Below, in pieces: positions 24,917 to 33,690 of a DNA stretch of 64,000 nucleotides. The DNA comes from Rhodanobacter fulvus Jip2 (GTDB lineage: Bacteria > Pseudomonadota > Gammaproteobacteria > Xanthomonadales > Rhodanobacteraceae). The notes under the pieces are model-generated. The model was not told the DNA's origin, searched no databases, and saw only the letters and a program-made list of their open reading frames with translations. The position numbers were made by a program, and so were the translations under genes. Positions within the stretch are counted from its first letter, which is position 1; every line of letters starts with the position of its first letter. The stretch spans positions 186,001-250,000 of the forward strand of contig NZ_AJXU01000028.1 of assembly GCF_000264315.1 (NCBI RefSeq), read 5' to 3'.

Positions 24917-25972
24917 TCAGCCACCGATGTAATGCATTTCGATCTTGCGCACGGCGCGCAGGCGGCGCTCCATGCGTTCCTCGCTGTAGCGGTCGTTGCG
25001 GCGAAGCCAGGTGTGGCGCAGGCGTTCGCGCAAGGCCTCGTCGTTGCTGCCGTCGCGCAGCAGGCTGCGCAGGTCGGTGCCTTGTGCCGCGAACAGGCAG
25101 GTGTAGAGCGAGCCTTCGGACGACAACCGCGCTCGCGAGCAGTCGCCGCAGAACGGTGCGCTGATCGAGGAGATCACGCCGATCTCGCCCTGCCCGTCGC
25201 GGAAGCGGAAGCGTGTCGCCACCTCGCCATCGCAACGGGGCGGCAGCGGATCCAACGGCCAGCGCGCGTCGATGGCCGCGATCAGCTCGGCCGATGGCAC
25301 CACCGCATCGCGGCGCCAGTCGTTGTGGTTGCCGGTGTCCATGTATTCGATCAGGCGCGGCACGATGCCGCTGCCGCGGAAACGCTGCACCAGGTCGAGC
25401 ACCGTGTGGTCGTTGACGCCGCGCTGCACCACGGTGTTCAACTTGATCCCATGCGGGAAGCGGGCTGCCTGCGCCGCCTCGATGCCGGCCAGCACCTCGT
25501 CCAGTGCGCCACGGTTGCCGCTCATGCGATGGAACAGCGCCGGGTCCAACGTATCCAGGCTCACCGTCACCCGGTCCAGCCCGGCCTCGCGCAGCGCCGT
25601 GGCATGGCGCCCCAGCAGCACGCCGTTGGTGGTCATGGCCAGGTCGGTGATGCCGTCGATCTGGCGCAAGCGCGCCACCAGCTCGTGCAGCTTCGGGCGC
25701 AGCAGCGGTTCGCCGCCGGTCAGTCGCAGCTTGCTGACGCCGAGCGACGCGGCGATGCGGCACAGCCGCTCGATTTCGTCGAAGCTCAACCGTTGCTGGT
25801 TGCTGAGGAAGGTGTAGTGGTCGCCATAGATCGACTCAGGCATGCAATAGGTGCAGCGGAAATTGCAGCGGTCCATCACTGATATGCGCAGGTCGTGCAG
25901 CGGCCGGCCACGCTGATCCCTCAGCGCGGGCGACGCGGGGAAGATATCGGTGCGGGCGGGTGGAACGCTCAT
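24917..25972 (-). CDS. moaA: GTP 3',8-cyclase MoaA
   Basis: 351-residue radical SAM enzyme that starts molybdopterin synthesis from GTP. The SAM cluster motif CNFRCTYC gives C36, C40 and C43; TGGEPLLR and the C-terminal second cluster (PFCGDCSRARLS, then a third Cys in SLYTCLF) follow; the protein ends in the Gly-Gly of HYIGG needed by MoaA. ATG at 25972 lies one base after the moeA2 stop; the frame extends 51 codons further inside moeA2 and is rejected. Usual length. Confidence 0.95.
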   Translation of the reverse strand: MSVPPARTDIFPASPALRDQRGRPLHDLRISVMDRCNFRCTYCMPESIYGDHYTFLSNQQRLSFDEIERLCRIAASLGVSKLRLTGGEPLLRPKLHELVARLRQIDGITDLAMTTNGVLLGRHATALREAGLDRVTVSLDTLDPALFHRMSGNRGALDEVLAGIEAAQAARFPHGIKLNTVVQRGVNDHTVLDLVQRFRGSGIVPRLIEYMDTGNHNDWRRDAVVPSAELIAAIDARWPLDPLPPRCDGEVATRFRFRDGQGEIGVISSISAPFCGDCSRARLSSEGSLYTCLFAAQGTDLRSLLRDGSNDEALRERLRHTWLRRNDRYSEERMERRLRAVRKIEMHYIGG

Positions 25973-25973
25973 G

Positions 25974-27293
25974 TCACCACCTGTGCAGAACGGCAATAGT
26001 GCCGGCGGGTGCGGCGCCTGCAGCGGGCGCCAGCTCGACCACGCCGTGGGTTTGCGGCAGCGAGGAAAAGTCGCCCGAGGTGGGGCTGGGTTGCGGCCGC
26101 GCCATGGCTCGGCCGTCATCGTCATATCGCACGTGCACCGGAACGAAACAGGTCAGGGTCGGATGCGTGGCGACCGCGTCCGCCAGCACGACCTTAACCG
26201 GCGCGGCTGCAACCAGGCCGATGGCGCGCTCCAGCGCCGGCAGCAGGTAGCGCACGGCACACACCAGCGCCGACACCGGGTTGCCCGGCAACGCGAAGAT
26301 CACCTGCCCCTGCGGCCCGATGCCAAACCACATCGGCTTGCCCGGCCGCTGCGCGATGCCGTGCAACACCTCCTGCACGCCAAGCGCATGCAATGCCGCT
26401 GGCACGAAGTCACGCTGGCCCACCGAAACGCCACCGCTCAACACCAGCACCTGCCGGGTTGCCAGCAGGCGGGCAAGCGTTTTTGTGGCGACGTCCAGAT
26501 CGTCAGGCATCCAGGCCAATTCCACGTTATTGAAGCCGCGCGCCGCCAAGGCCGCGGCCAGGGCCCGATCGTTGGAGCGACGAATCTGCCCCGGCGCCAG
26601 TGCCTGATCGACCTCCCGCAATTCGTCGCCGGTAGCGACGATCGTCACCGAGGGCCGCTTCGCCACCTCGACCTGCGCCACGCCATTGGCTGCCAGCACG
26701 GCGACCTCGGGTGCGCGGATGCGCGTGCCCGATTGCAGCAGGATCTCGCCTTCGCGACAGTCGGCACCGCGGGGATGGATGAACTGGCCGCGCGCGGGTT
26801 CATAACCGTCGATCAGCACGAACGCTTCGCCCTCGCGCCGGGTGTGCTCGATGGGAGTCACGCAGTTGCAGCCGTGCGGCAACATCGCGCCCGTGGTGAC
26901 TTCGAAGCAGGCGGCGGGGTCGTCCAGCGCCTGCTCTGTCATGCCCGCCAGTGCCAGCCCGGCGGAGCGGAAGCGACGCAACGAGTCTTGCTCCCTCCCC
27001 TGCAACGCAGGGGAGGGCTGGGGAGGGGTTGCTCCTGATCCTGAAGGCAAAAGCTTTACCCCCTCCCGACCTCCCCCTGCAGAGCAGGGGGAGGAGAAAG
27101 GGCTGGCACCGGCAGCGATCGCGATGCCGTCCATCATCACCCGGTCGAACGGCGGCTGGTCGCGCTCGGCCTGCACGGTCTGGCGCAGGACGCGACCCGT
27201 CGCCGCATCCAGCGCCACGCGCTCGGTGCCGAATGACGGCATGTGCGCGTGGATGCGCTGCTCCGCTTTGGCCGCGCTCAGCAGGTTCTTCAT
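25974..27293 (-). CDS. moeA: MoeA-like protein, copy 2, with in-frame repeat insertion
   Basis: 439-residue paralogue of MoeA encoded inside the nitrate assimilation operon. Core motifs are FDRVMMDGIAIAAG near residues 49-62, VTTGAMLPHGCNCVTPIEH, IVATGDEL, LSGGVSVGQRDFV and ALPGNPVSAL. Between the MDG motif and LRRFRSAGLALAG, residues 65-103 are Pro/Ser/Gly-rich and are encoded by a double-palindromic repeat at 26990-27099; related MoeA proteins have no such stretch there. ATG at 27293 overlaps the HemD-like stop as TGATG. A non-identical MoeA pair could divide molybdenum insertion between enzyme classes, but that is inference. Confidence 0.9.
   Translation of the reverse strand: MKNLLSAAKAEQRIHAHMPSFGTERVALDAATGRVLRQTVQAERDQPPFDRVMMDGIAIAAGASPFSSPCSAGGGREGVKLLPSGSGATPPQPSPALQGREQDSLRRFRSAGLALAGMTEQALDDPAACFEVTTGAMLPHGCNCVTPIEHTRREGEAFVLIDGYEPARGQFIHPRGADCREGEILLQSGTRIRAPEVAVLAANGVAQVEVAKRPSVTIVATGDELREVDQALAPGQIRRSNDRALAAALAARGFNNVELAWMPDDLDVATKTLARLLATRQVLVLSGGVSVGQRDFVPAALHALGVQEVLHGIAQRPGKPMWFGIGPQGQVIFALPGNPVSALVCAVRYLLPALERAIGLVAAAPVKVVLADAVATHPTLTCFVPVHVRYDDDGRAMARPQPSPTSGDFSSLPQTHGVVELAPAAGAAPAGTIAVLHRW
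26990..27099. repeat. Double-palindromic repeat inside moeA copy 2
   Basis: Two strong hairpins in inverted arrangement: CCCTCCCCTGC-AAC-GCAGGGGAGGG at about 26993-27017 and CTCCCCCTGC-AGA-GCAGGGGGAG at about 27071-27093, with GGGGAGGGGTT and ACCCCCTCCC flanks. Repeats of this CTCCCTCCCC type are common between genes in related genomes. Here the element sits in the coding frame without a stop or frameshift and adds about 37-39 residues. Confidence 0.8.
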
Positions 27294-28141
27294 CAAGCTG
27301 CACCGCCGTGCGGCAAGCGCGACGTCTGCCATGCTGCGGCAATCGTGTTGACCAGCGGTTTCAGGTGGAAGTTGCGCTCGGGGCGCAGAATGGTGCGGAC
27401 GCCGAGTTCGCGCAATGTCGTCTCGATCACCGGGCCGATAGCAGCGATCGGCATGCGGATGAGCGCGTGCAGCAGCGTGTCGCGCAGGCCAGCGTCCCTG
27501 GCCACGCCGAGCAGCCGGGTAAGCTGGGCCGAGCTGGTGAACGCCACCATGTCCAGTTGTCCGCCGACCAGTTCCTTGATGGCTTGCAGCACCTCGGTGG
27601 TGTCGCTGTCGGAGGCGTAGCGGTAAGGCGTCACCGGAAACACGATGGCGCCGCGCGCACGCAAACCGTCGAGCAGCGGCTGGCCGCCGTCGCCCGGGTA
27701 GAGTTGCAGGCCGAGCCGTCGGCCGGTCAGGTCCTCCGCGGCAAACGCCTGCAACACACCTTGCGAGGTGGGCTCCGGTGCCGGCAGCCACGGTGCGGGC
27801 AGGCCCAGTTCGCGCAGGGCACGCGTGGGCTTGGGGCCGCGGGTGATGGCGCGGCTGCGCTTGAGTGCGGCGATCACCGCATCGCGCCGGCCGATTTTTT
27901 CGGCGATGCCAATTAGCCGATGGAGCCCGTCGCCGGTCATCCAGATCACGTCGCGAAAATCGCCGGCCAGCAGTTGCCCGATCCACGCCTCGGCCTCGGT
28001 GCTGTCCTCGAGATCGAGGATCTGAACCAGCGGACAGCGGCGTGTGGTGGCGCCCTTTTTCTCCAGCATGCCGGCGAACAGATCCAGCTCGCGGCTTTCC
28101 GGCACCAGGATGCGCAACTGGGCGAGCGGTCCGCTGGTCAT
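27293..28141 (-). CDS. HemD-like uroporphyrinogen-III synthase family protein
   Basis: 282 residues of the HemD fold: two alternating Rossmann-like domains with weak sequence conservation. Visible family pieces are LRILVPESRELDLFAGML at the start, VIWMTGDGLHRLIGIAEK, AITRGPKPTRALRELGLP, LQLYPGDGGQPLLDGL, YRYASDSDTTEV and VAFTSSAQLTRLLGVARDAGL (split by position). HemD paralogues in nitrate assimilation clusters are thought to raise uroporphyrinogen-III supply for siroheme. ATG at 28141 overlaps nasA by 4 bases (ATGA). A separate housekeeping hemD probably exists elsewhere; this cannot be checked here. Confidence 0.85.
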   Translation of the reverse strand: MTSGPLAQLRILVPESRELDLFAGMLEKKGATTRRCPLVQILDLEDSTEAEAWIGQLLAGDFRDVIWMTGDGLHRLIGIAEKIGRRDAVIAALKRSRAITRGPKPTRALRELGLPAPWLPAPEPTSQGVLQAFAAEDLTGRRLGLQLYPGDGGQPLLDGLRARGAIVFPVTPYRYASDSDTTEVLQAIKELVGGQLDMVAFTSSAQLTRLLGVARDAGLRDTLLHALIRMPIAAIGPVIETTLRELGVRTILRPERNFHLKPLVNTIAAAWQTSRLPHGGAA

Positions 28142-30795
28142 GCCTGCACTCCGTTCTCGATGACGTTCAACGCCAGCATTTTCTTCAGCTCGGGCAGGCA
28201 CGAACCGCAGTTGGTGCCAGCGCCCAGCAATGCGCCGATCTCGGCCGTGCTGGTCAAACCATGTTCGCGGATGGCCTTGCGAATGCTGGCCTCGCCGACC
28301 GACATGCACGAGCAAACGATGTTGCCCGGCGTTTGCGGCCCTGCTTCCAGGCCAGCCAGCAGGCCCAGCCGCTTCAACGCGTCGAGCGGCTGGCCGAGCA
28401 AGGCGCTGGCGGCGTCGGCCTCGGGAAACATTGCCTGCGGCGCGGCGAAGAACACGCAGGCGCCGAGCTTTCCATCGACCAGGCCGGCGTAGCGGAAGAC
28501 GGATTTCTTGGGGTCGGCGTAGGAGATCAGCTCGGCGGCGGCATCGATCTGCAGCAGCTGGCGAAGCGTCCGTTCGGAATCGATCAGCGCCTGCAACGCG
28601 GTGAGGCCGGACAGCTCGTAGCGGAAACCCGTGGCGATCGGCGCCTTGCTCCAGAGCCCGTCGTCGCCCAGCGACAGTTGCCCGTCGCGACGCCGCAGCA
28701 GTACACCGCGCCAGGTTTCGGACAGCGCCACGACCTGTACCGGTGTGCCCTTGAGATCCGGCTGGCCCGATACCGGATCGGTCAGCGCATGCACCAGTCG
28801 ATCGGTGGGGCCGCTGGAGGCGAACTGGTCGGTCCAGTGCATTGGCGCGAACACCTGGCCTTGGCGCAGGCCCGGCTCGATTTCCACCCGCAGGCTGGTC
28901 TGCCCTTGCGCACTGGTGACCCGCGCCAGGCCGCCATCGACGATGCCACGCAGCATCGCATCGCGCGGATGCAGCGCGAGTCGCGGGCCGGGGCTGTGCG
29001 TCATCAAGTGAGGGATGCGCCCGGTGCGGGTCATGGTGTGCCACTGGTCGCGCACGCGCCCGGTGTTGAGGATCAGCGGAAAGCCGGCCAGTTTTGCGTC
29101 GGCGCGGATCGCCAGCGGCAGCATGCGCGCGCGTCCGTCGGCAGTGGAAAAACCGCCACGCGCAAACAGCCGCGAATTGCCGGCGCCCTGCCCTGATGCA
29201 GGACACGGCCATTGCACCGGTTCGAGCGCCTCGTAGGCCGCATCGTCCAGCGTGGCCAGCGCACCCAGATCGAGCCGGCGCCGACCGTTGTTCTCGAACG
29301 CGGTGAGCGCGGCATGCTCGCGAAAGATCGCCGCCGGCGTCTCGAATGCAAACGCTTCGCGCCACCCCATGCGCTTGCCGACTTCGGCAAACATCCACCA
29401 GTCCGGGCGCGCCTCACCCGGTGCTGCGCAAAAGCGACGCTGGCGCGAAATGCGGCGCTCGGAGTTGGTCACGGTGCCGTCCTTCTCGGCCCAGCCGGCG
29501 GCGGGCAGCACGATGTCGGCCAGCGCCGTGGTGTCGGTGGGCCAGGCATCGGAGGCGATCACCAGCGGACAGGCGCGCAAGGCATCGCGCACGAGATCCG
29601 CCCGCGGCATGCTCACGGCCGGGTTGGTGGCGGCGATCCAGATCGCCTTCAGCCGCCCATCCGCCGCGGCCTCGAACAGGTCCACCGCCTTGTAGCCGGG
29701 CGTGCGGGCGACTTGCGGCGCGTTCCAGAAACGGCCGACCCGATCCACGCTTTCCGGCTCGAAACCCATGTGCGCGGCCAGCTGGTTGGCCAGCCCGCCC
29801 ACCTCGCGGCCGCCCATCGCATTGGGTTGCCCGGTGAGCGAAAACGGCCCCATGCCTGCGCGGCCGATGCGCGCCGTGGCCAAGTGGCAGTTGAGGATGG
29901 CGTTGACCTTGTCGGCGCCGTTGGCGGACTGGTTCACGCCTTGCGAATAAAGCGTCATCACGCGCTCGGTGCGCGCGAAGCTGTCGTAGAAACGCAGCAC
30001 GTCGGTGGGGTCGAGATCGGTGGCCGCGGCCACCAGCTCTACCGAGCCGGCCGTGGCGCGGGCGGCGGCGACCGCCTCGTCGAAACCGGCTACATGCTCG
30101 CTCACCCAGTCGCGATCGACCTTCCCCGCGTCTACCAGATGCACCAGCAATCCGTTGAACAGCATCACGTCGCCACCGGGGGCCAGCGGCAAATGCAGGT
30201 CGGCCATGTCGGCGGTGGCGGTGCGCCGCGGATCGATGTTGACCAACTGCGTGCCGCGCTTTTCGCGCGCCGCCATCAGGCGCTGGTACAGCACGGGATG
30301 GCACCACGCCATGTTGCTGCCGACCAGCACCACCAGGTCGGCCTCCTCCAGATCCTCGTAGCAACCCGGCACTACGTCTTCGCCGAACGCACGCACGTGG
30401 CCGGCTACTGTCGACGACATACACAGCCGCGAATTGGTGTCGATGTTGCCCGAGCCGATGAAGCCCTTCATCAGCTTGTTGGCGACGTAGTAATCCTCGG
30501 TGAGGAACTGGCCGGAGACGTAGAAGCCGATGGCATCGGGGCCGTGGGTGTCGCGGATGCGGGTGAACTCGGTGGCGATGCGATCCAGCGCCTCGTCCCA
30601 GCTGGCGGCGCGTCCATCCATCATCGGCTGCTGCAAGCGGTCCGGCAGATTCAGCGCGTCTTTCAGTGCGGCGCCTTTGGAACACAGCCGCCCGAAATTG
30701 GACGGATGCTCGCGATCGCCGCGCGGCACACCGCCCTCCACCGTCACGCCGCAGCCCACGCCGCAATAGGGACAGGTGGTGCGGGTCGTACTCAC
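28138..30795 (-). CDS. nasA: Assimilatory nitrate reductase catalytic subunit NasA
   Basis: 885-residue cytosolic molybdoenzyme reducing nitrate to nitrite. The N-terminal [4Fe-4S] site is CPYCGVGC (C8, C11, C15) with a fourth Cys in RLCSKGAALKDAL. Molybdopterin motifs include SRLCMSSTVAG (no Tat signal, so cytosolic), GQPNAMGGREVGGLANQLAAH (split: GQPNAMGGREVGG) and NTGRVRDQWHTMTRTG. A C-terminal BFD-like [2Fe-2S] domain (CSCMSVGEASIRKAI, then CGSCLPELKKML) at about 820-875 would accept electrons. It overlaps nirD and the HemD-like gene by 4 bases each. No separate NasB reductase gene is seen in the operon. Confidence 0.94.
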   Translation of the reverse strand: MSTTRTTCPYCGVGCGVTVEGGVPRGDREHPSNFGRLCSKGAALKDALNLPDRLQQPMMDGRAASWDEALDRIATEFTRIRDTHGPDAIGFYVSGQFLTEDYYVANKLMKGFIGSGNIDTNSRLCMSSTVAGHVRAFGEDVVPGCYEDLEEADLVVLVGSNMAWCHPVLYQRLMAAREKRGTQLVNIDPRRTATADMADLHLPLAPGGDVMLFNGLLVHLVDAGKVDRDWVSEHVAGFDEAVAAARATAGSVELVAAATDLDPTDVLRFYDSFARTERVMTLYSQGVNQSANGADKVNAILNCHLATARIGRAGMGPFSLTGQPNAMGGREVGGLANQLAAHMGFEPESVDRVGRFWNAPQVARTPGYKAVDLFEAAADGRLKAIWIAATNPAVSMPRADLVRDALRACPLVIASDAWPTDTTALADIVLPAAGWAEKDGTVTNSERRISRQRRFCAAPGEARPDWWMFAEVGKRMGWREAFAFETPAAIFREHAALTAFENNGRRRLDLGALATLDDAAYEALEPVQWPCPASGQGAGNSRLFARGGFSTADGRARMLPLAIRADAKLAGFPLILNTGRVRDQWHTMTRTGRIPHLMTHSPGPRLALHPRDAMLRGIVDGGLARVTSAQGQTSLRVEIEPGLRQGQVFAPMHWTDQFASSGPTDRLVHALTDPVSGQPDLKGTPVQVVALSETWRGVLLRRRDGQLSLGDDGLWSKAPIATGFRYELSGLTALQALIDSERTLRQLLQIDAAAELISYADPKKSVFRYAGLVDGKLGACVFFAAPQAMFPEADAASALLGQPLDALKRLGLLAGLEAGPQTPGNIVCSCMSVGEASIRKAIREHGLTSTAEIGALLGAGTNCGSCLPELKKMLALNVIENGVQA

Positions 30796-31139
30796 GCGAT
30801 GGCCTCAACCGCCGGCTCGGGCAGGTAGACGTGGATGTTGCCGTCCACCACGCGCAGCGGTATCGACCCTGCCCTGCCCTCGTCCGGCGCCACGGCCTCG
30901 CCGGAGTCCAGCGCGATGCCCCAGTTGTGCAAGGGACAGGTGACGGTCTTGCCCGAGACGATGCCTTCGGACAGCGGCCCGCGCTTGTGCGGGCATTCGT
31001 CGATGAGCGCAAACACCTCGTCGTCGCGGGTACGGAACACCGCAATCGGCCGGCCAGCCTGGCGCAGGCACAGGCGGCGGCTGCCACTTCGCGGGATGCT
31101 TTCCAGCGGGCCGATGTTCTTCCAGTCGTGTGCGTTCAT
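30792..31139 (-). CDS. nirD: Nitrite reductase small subunit NirD
   Basis: 115-residue Rieske-fold small subunit of NADH-dependent nitrite reductase. It keeps a full Rieske motif, CPHKRGPL and CPLHNWGI (C-x-H and C-x-x-H), whereas many NirD proteins have lost the ligands. ATG at 31139 overlaps the nirB stop by 4 bases and the stop overlaps nasA by 4 bases. No signal peptide, in line with a cytosolic assimilatory enzyme. Confidence 0.92.
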   Translation of the reverse strand: MNAHDWKNIGPLESIPRSGSRRLCLRQAGRPIAVFRTRDDEVFALIDECPHKRGPLSEGIVSGKTVTCPLHNWGIALDSGEAVAPDEGRAGSIPLRVVDGNIHVYLPEPAVEAIA

Positions 31140-33619
31140 GCCAAGGCTCCCGCAAGTTCGGGCAACGGTTGAAAGGCCGCGGCCGCGGCGCCGCTGGCGC
31201 GTTCGTGCCAGGGGTCGATCCGGGCGAAGGTCTGCGAATACAGGAAGCGCTGGCACAACTGCTCGCGCCCTTCGGCATCCTCGACGAGCCGCCGCTTGAC
31301 GTAGTCGATGCCGACGCGGGCGATCCACGGCGCGCTGCGTTCCATGTAGTGCGCCTCTTCGCGATACAGCTGCATGAAGGCGCCGGCGTACTGCAACACC
31401 TCGTCCTCGGTGGATACGCGCACCAGCAGGTCGGTGACGCGCACGTCGACGCCGCCGTTGCCGCCGACCAGCAGGTCGTAGCCCGCATCGATGCAGATCA
31501 CGCCCAGGTCCTTGATGCTGGCCTCGGCGCAGTTGCGCGGGCAGCCGGAGACGGCGAACTTCACTTTGTGCGGCGTCCACGAGCCCCAGCACATCTTTTC
31601 CAGCTTCACACCCAGCCCGGTCGAATCCTGCGTGCCGAAGCGGCACCATTCCTTGCCGACGCAGGTTTTCACCGTGCGCAGCCCCTTGGCATACGCATGG
31701 CCCGAGACCAGCCCGGCCTGGCCCAGGTCGCTCCACACGGCGGGCAGGTCTTCCTTCTTCACGCCCAGCAGGTCGATGCGCTGGCCGCCGGTGACCTTGA
31801 CCGTGGGGATGTTGAATTTTTCCGCCACGTCGGCGATTGCGTGCAGCTCGGCCGGCGTGGTCAGGCCGCCCCACATGCGCGGCACCACGCTGTAGGTGCC
31901 GTCCTTCTGGATGTTGGCGTGCAGGCGCTCGTTGACGAAGCGCGAGCTAGCGTCGTCGTGGTATTCGCCCGGCCATTCGCACAGCAGGTAGTAGTTCAAC
32001 GCGGGGCGGCACTTGTGGCAGCCCTCGGGTTTCTTCCACGCCAACGCCGCGCGCACCGCATCCATGCTCTTGAGCTGCTGCGTGCGGATGGCGGCGCGCA
32101 CCTCGTCGTGGTCGGCCTCGGTGCAGTCGCACACGGTCTTCTTCGTGGCCTTGGCATCCACGCCGGCGGCGTACGCCAGGATCTCCTCGACCTGGCCGGT
32201 GCACTGCCCGCAGGAGGCCGAGGCCTTGGTGTGCGCACGAACCTCGGACAGCGTGGTCAGCTTGAGCGTGCGGATCGCCTTGACGATGTCGCCCTTGCAC
32301 ACGCCGTTGCAGCCGCAGATCTGGGTGTCATCGGGCATGGCCTCGTAGTCGACCGCTTTCGCGCCGCCGCTTTCCGCCTCGGCGAAGACCTTGCCGAACA
32401 CCAGCCGTTCGCGCAGGGCGGAAACATCCTCCTTGTCGCGCATCAGTTTCAGATACCACTGGCCATCGACGACGTGCCCGTACAGCACCACGCCAACCAG
32501 GCGTCCATCGCGCAGCACGATCTTCTTGTAGACGCCGCTGGACTCGTCGCGCAGCATGATCTCTTCGTCGGACTCGTCCGCCGCCATCAGCGCGCCGGCG
32601 GAAAACACTTCCACGCCGGTGATCTTGAGGCTGGTCGACAACGCCTTGCTGGCGAAGATCGCCGCCTGGTCGCCCGCCAGCCGCGCACCGCATACCTTGG
32701 CCTGATCCCAGATCGGCGCCACCAGGCCGAACACCTGGCCGCGGTGTTCGACGCACTCGCCCACGGCAAAAATGAGCGGGTCGCTGGTGCGCATGTCGTC
32801 GCCCACCACGATGCCGCGGTTGATCTCCAGCCCGGCCGCAACGGCCAGCTCGATGCGCGGACGAATGCCGATCGCCAGCACTACCAGGTCGGCGGGAATC
32901 TCGCGCCCGTCTTCCAGCAGCACGCTTTCGGCGTGATCGACACCGGTAATCTCCTTGGTCTGGCCCTCGGTGAAGAAGGCGATGCCGCGACGATCGAGAT
33001 CACGCTGCAGCAACTGGCCGGCGGCGGCATCGAGTTGCCGTTCCATCAAGGTCGGCATCAAGTGCACCAGCGCCACCGACATGCCGCGCTGGCGCAAACC
33101 CCACGCCGCCTCCAGTCCCAGCAGCCCGCCACCGATGACCACCGCATGCCTGTGCGTGCGCGCAGCGGCCAGCATCTTGTCGACGTCCGCGATGTCGCGG
33201 AACGCACACACGCCGGGCAGCTCCAGGCCGGGAATGCGCGGCGCCAATGGCTTGGAGCCGGTGGCGATCAGCAGGCGATCGTAAGGCACGCAGATACCGT
33301 TTGCCGACGTCACCGTGCGCGCATCCCGGTCGATGGCGGTGACCTCGTCGCCGGTGATCAGGCGGATGCCGTTTTCCTCGTACCATTCGCGCGGGTTGAT
33401 GACGATCTCGTCGAGTTGCTTGTCGCCGGCCAGCACGCTGGACAGCATGATGCGGTTGTAATTGACGTGGGGCTCGGCGCCGAACACGGTGATGCGATAG
33501 CGCTTGCCGCCTTCATGCTTGAGCAGCTCCTCCACCGTGCGCATGGCGGCCATGCCATTGCCGATCACCACCAGTTGTGCGACGGGTGGAAGGCGGGCGA
33601 GATCGTCGTTGATGTACAT
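31136..33619 (-). CDS. nirB: Nitrite reductase [NAD(P)H] large subunit NirB
   Basis: 827-residue siroheme enzyme reducing nitrite to ammonium. Domains in order: FAD/NADH-binding (VVIGNGMAAMRTVEELL near residue 17, VVIGGGLLGLEAAWGL near 155), BFD-type [2Fe-2S] segments (CGCNGVCKGDIVKAI, CGQCTGQVEEIL, CDCTEADHDEV), nitrite/sulfite reductase ferredoxin-like half, and the siroheme/[4Fe-4S] site with TCVGKEWCRFG and SGCPRNCAEAS. ATG at 33619 has GGAG seven bases upstream; a start at 33679 would add 20 Pro/Ser-rich residues unlike the family. It overlaps nirD by 4 bases and follows the narK-type gene by 71 bases. Siroheme would come from CysG encoded at 37278. Confidence 0.94.
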   Translation of the reverse strand: MYINDDLARLPPVAQLVVIGNGMAAMRTVEELLKHEGGKRYRITVFGAEPHVNYNRIMLSSVLAGDKQLDEIVINPREWYEENGIRLITGDEVTAIDRDARTVTSANGICVPYDRLLIATGSKPLAPRIPGLELPGVCAFRDIADVDKMLAAARTHRHAVVIGGGLLGLEAAWGLRQRGMSVALVHLMPTLMERQLDAAAGQLLQRDLDRRGIAFFTEGQTKEITGVDHAESVLLEDGREIPADLVVLAIGIRPRIELAVAAGLEINRGIVVGDDMRTSDPLIFAVGECVEHRGQVFGLVAPIWDQAKVCGARLAGDQAAIFASKALSTSLKITGVEVFSAGALMAADESDEEIMLRDESSGVYKKIVLRDGRLVGVVLYGHVVDGQWYLKLMRDKEDVSALRERLVFGKVFAEAESGGAKAVDYEAMPDDTQICGCNGVCKGDIVKAIRTLKLTTLSEVRAHTKASASCGQCTGQVEEILAYAAGVDAKATKKTVCDCTEADHDEVRAAIRTQQLKSMDAVRAALAWKKPEGCHKCRPALNYYLLCEWPGEYHDDASSRFVNERLHANIQKDGTYSVVPRMWGGLTTPAELHAIADVAEKFNIPTVKVTGGQRIDLLGVKKEDLPAVWSDLGQAGLVSGHAYAKGLRTVKTCVGKEWCRFGTQDSTGLGVKLEKMCWGSWTPHKVKFAVSGCPRNCAEASIKDLGVICIDAGYDLLVGGNGGVDVRVTDLLVRVSTEDEVLQYAGAFMQLYREEAHYMERSAPWIARVGIDYVKRRLVEDAEGREQLCQRFLYSQTFARIDPWHERASGAAAAAFQPLPELAGALA

Positions 33620-33690
33620 GGAGTCGCTCCGGTTGGGTGAGGGAGTTGGGCTGGGGAGAATGAGGTTGGTGTTGGCCATGCGCGGCGTCC

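Noticed and set aside
26990-27099. CRISPR-like or mobile element in moeA copy 2
   Set aside because: Two hairpins only, no regular spacers and no transposase; a dispersed palindromic repeat explains it.
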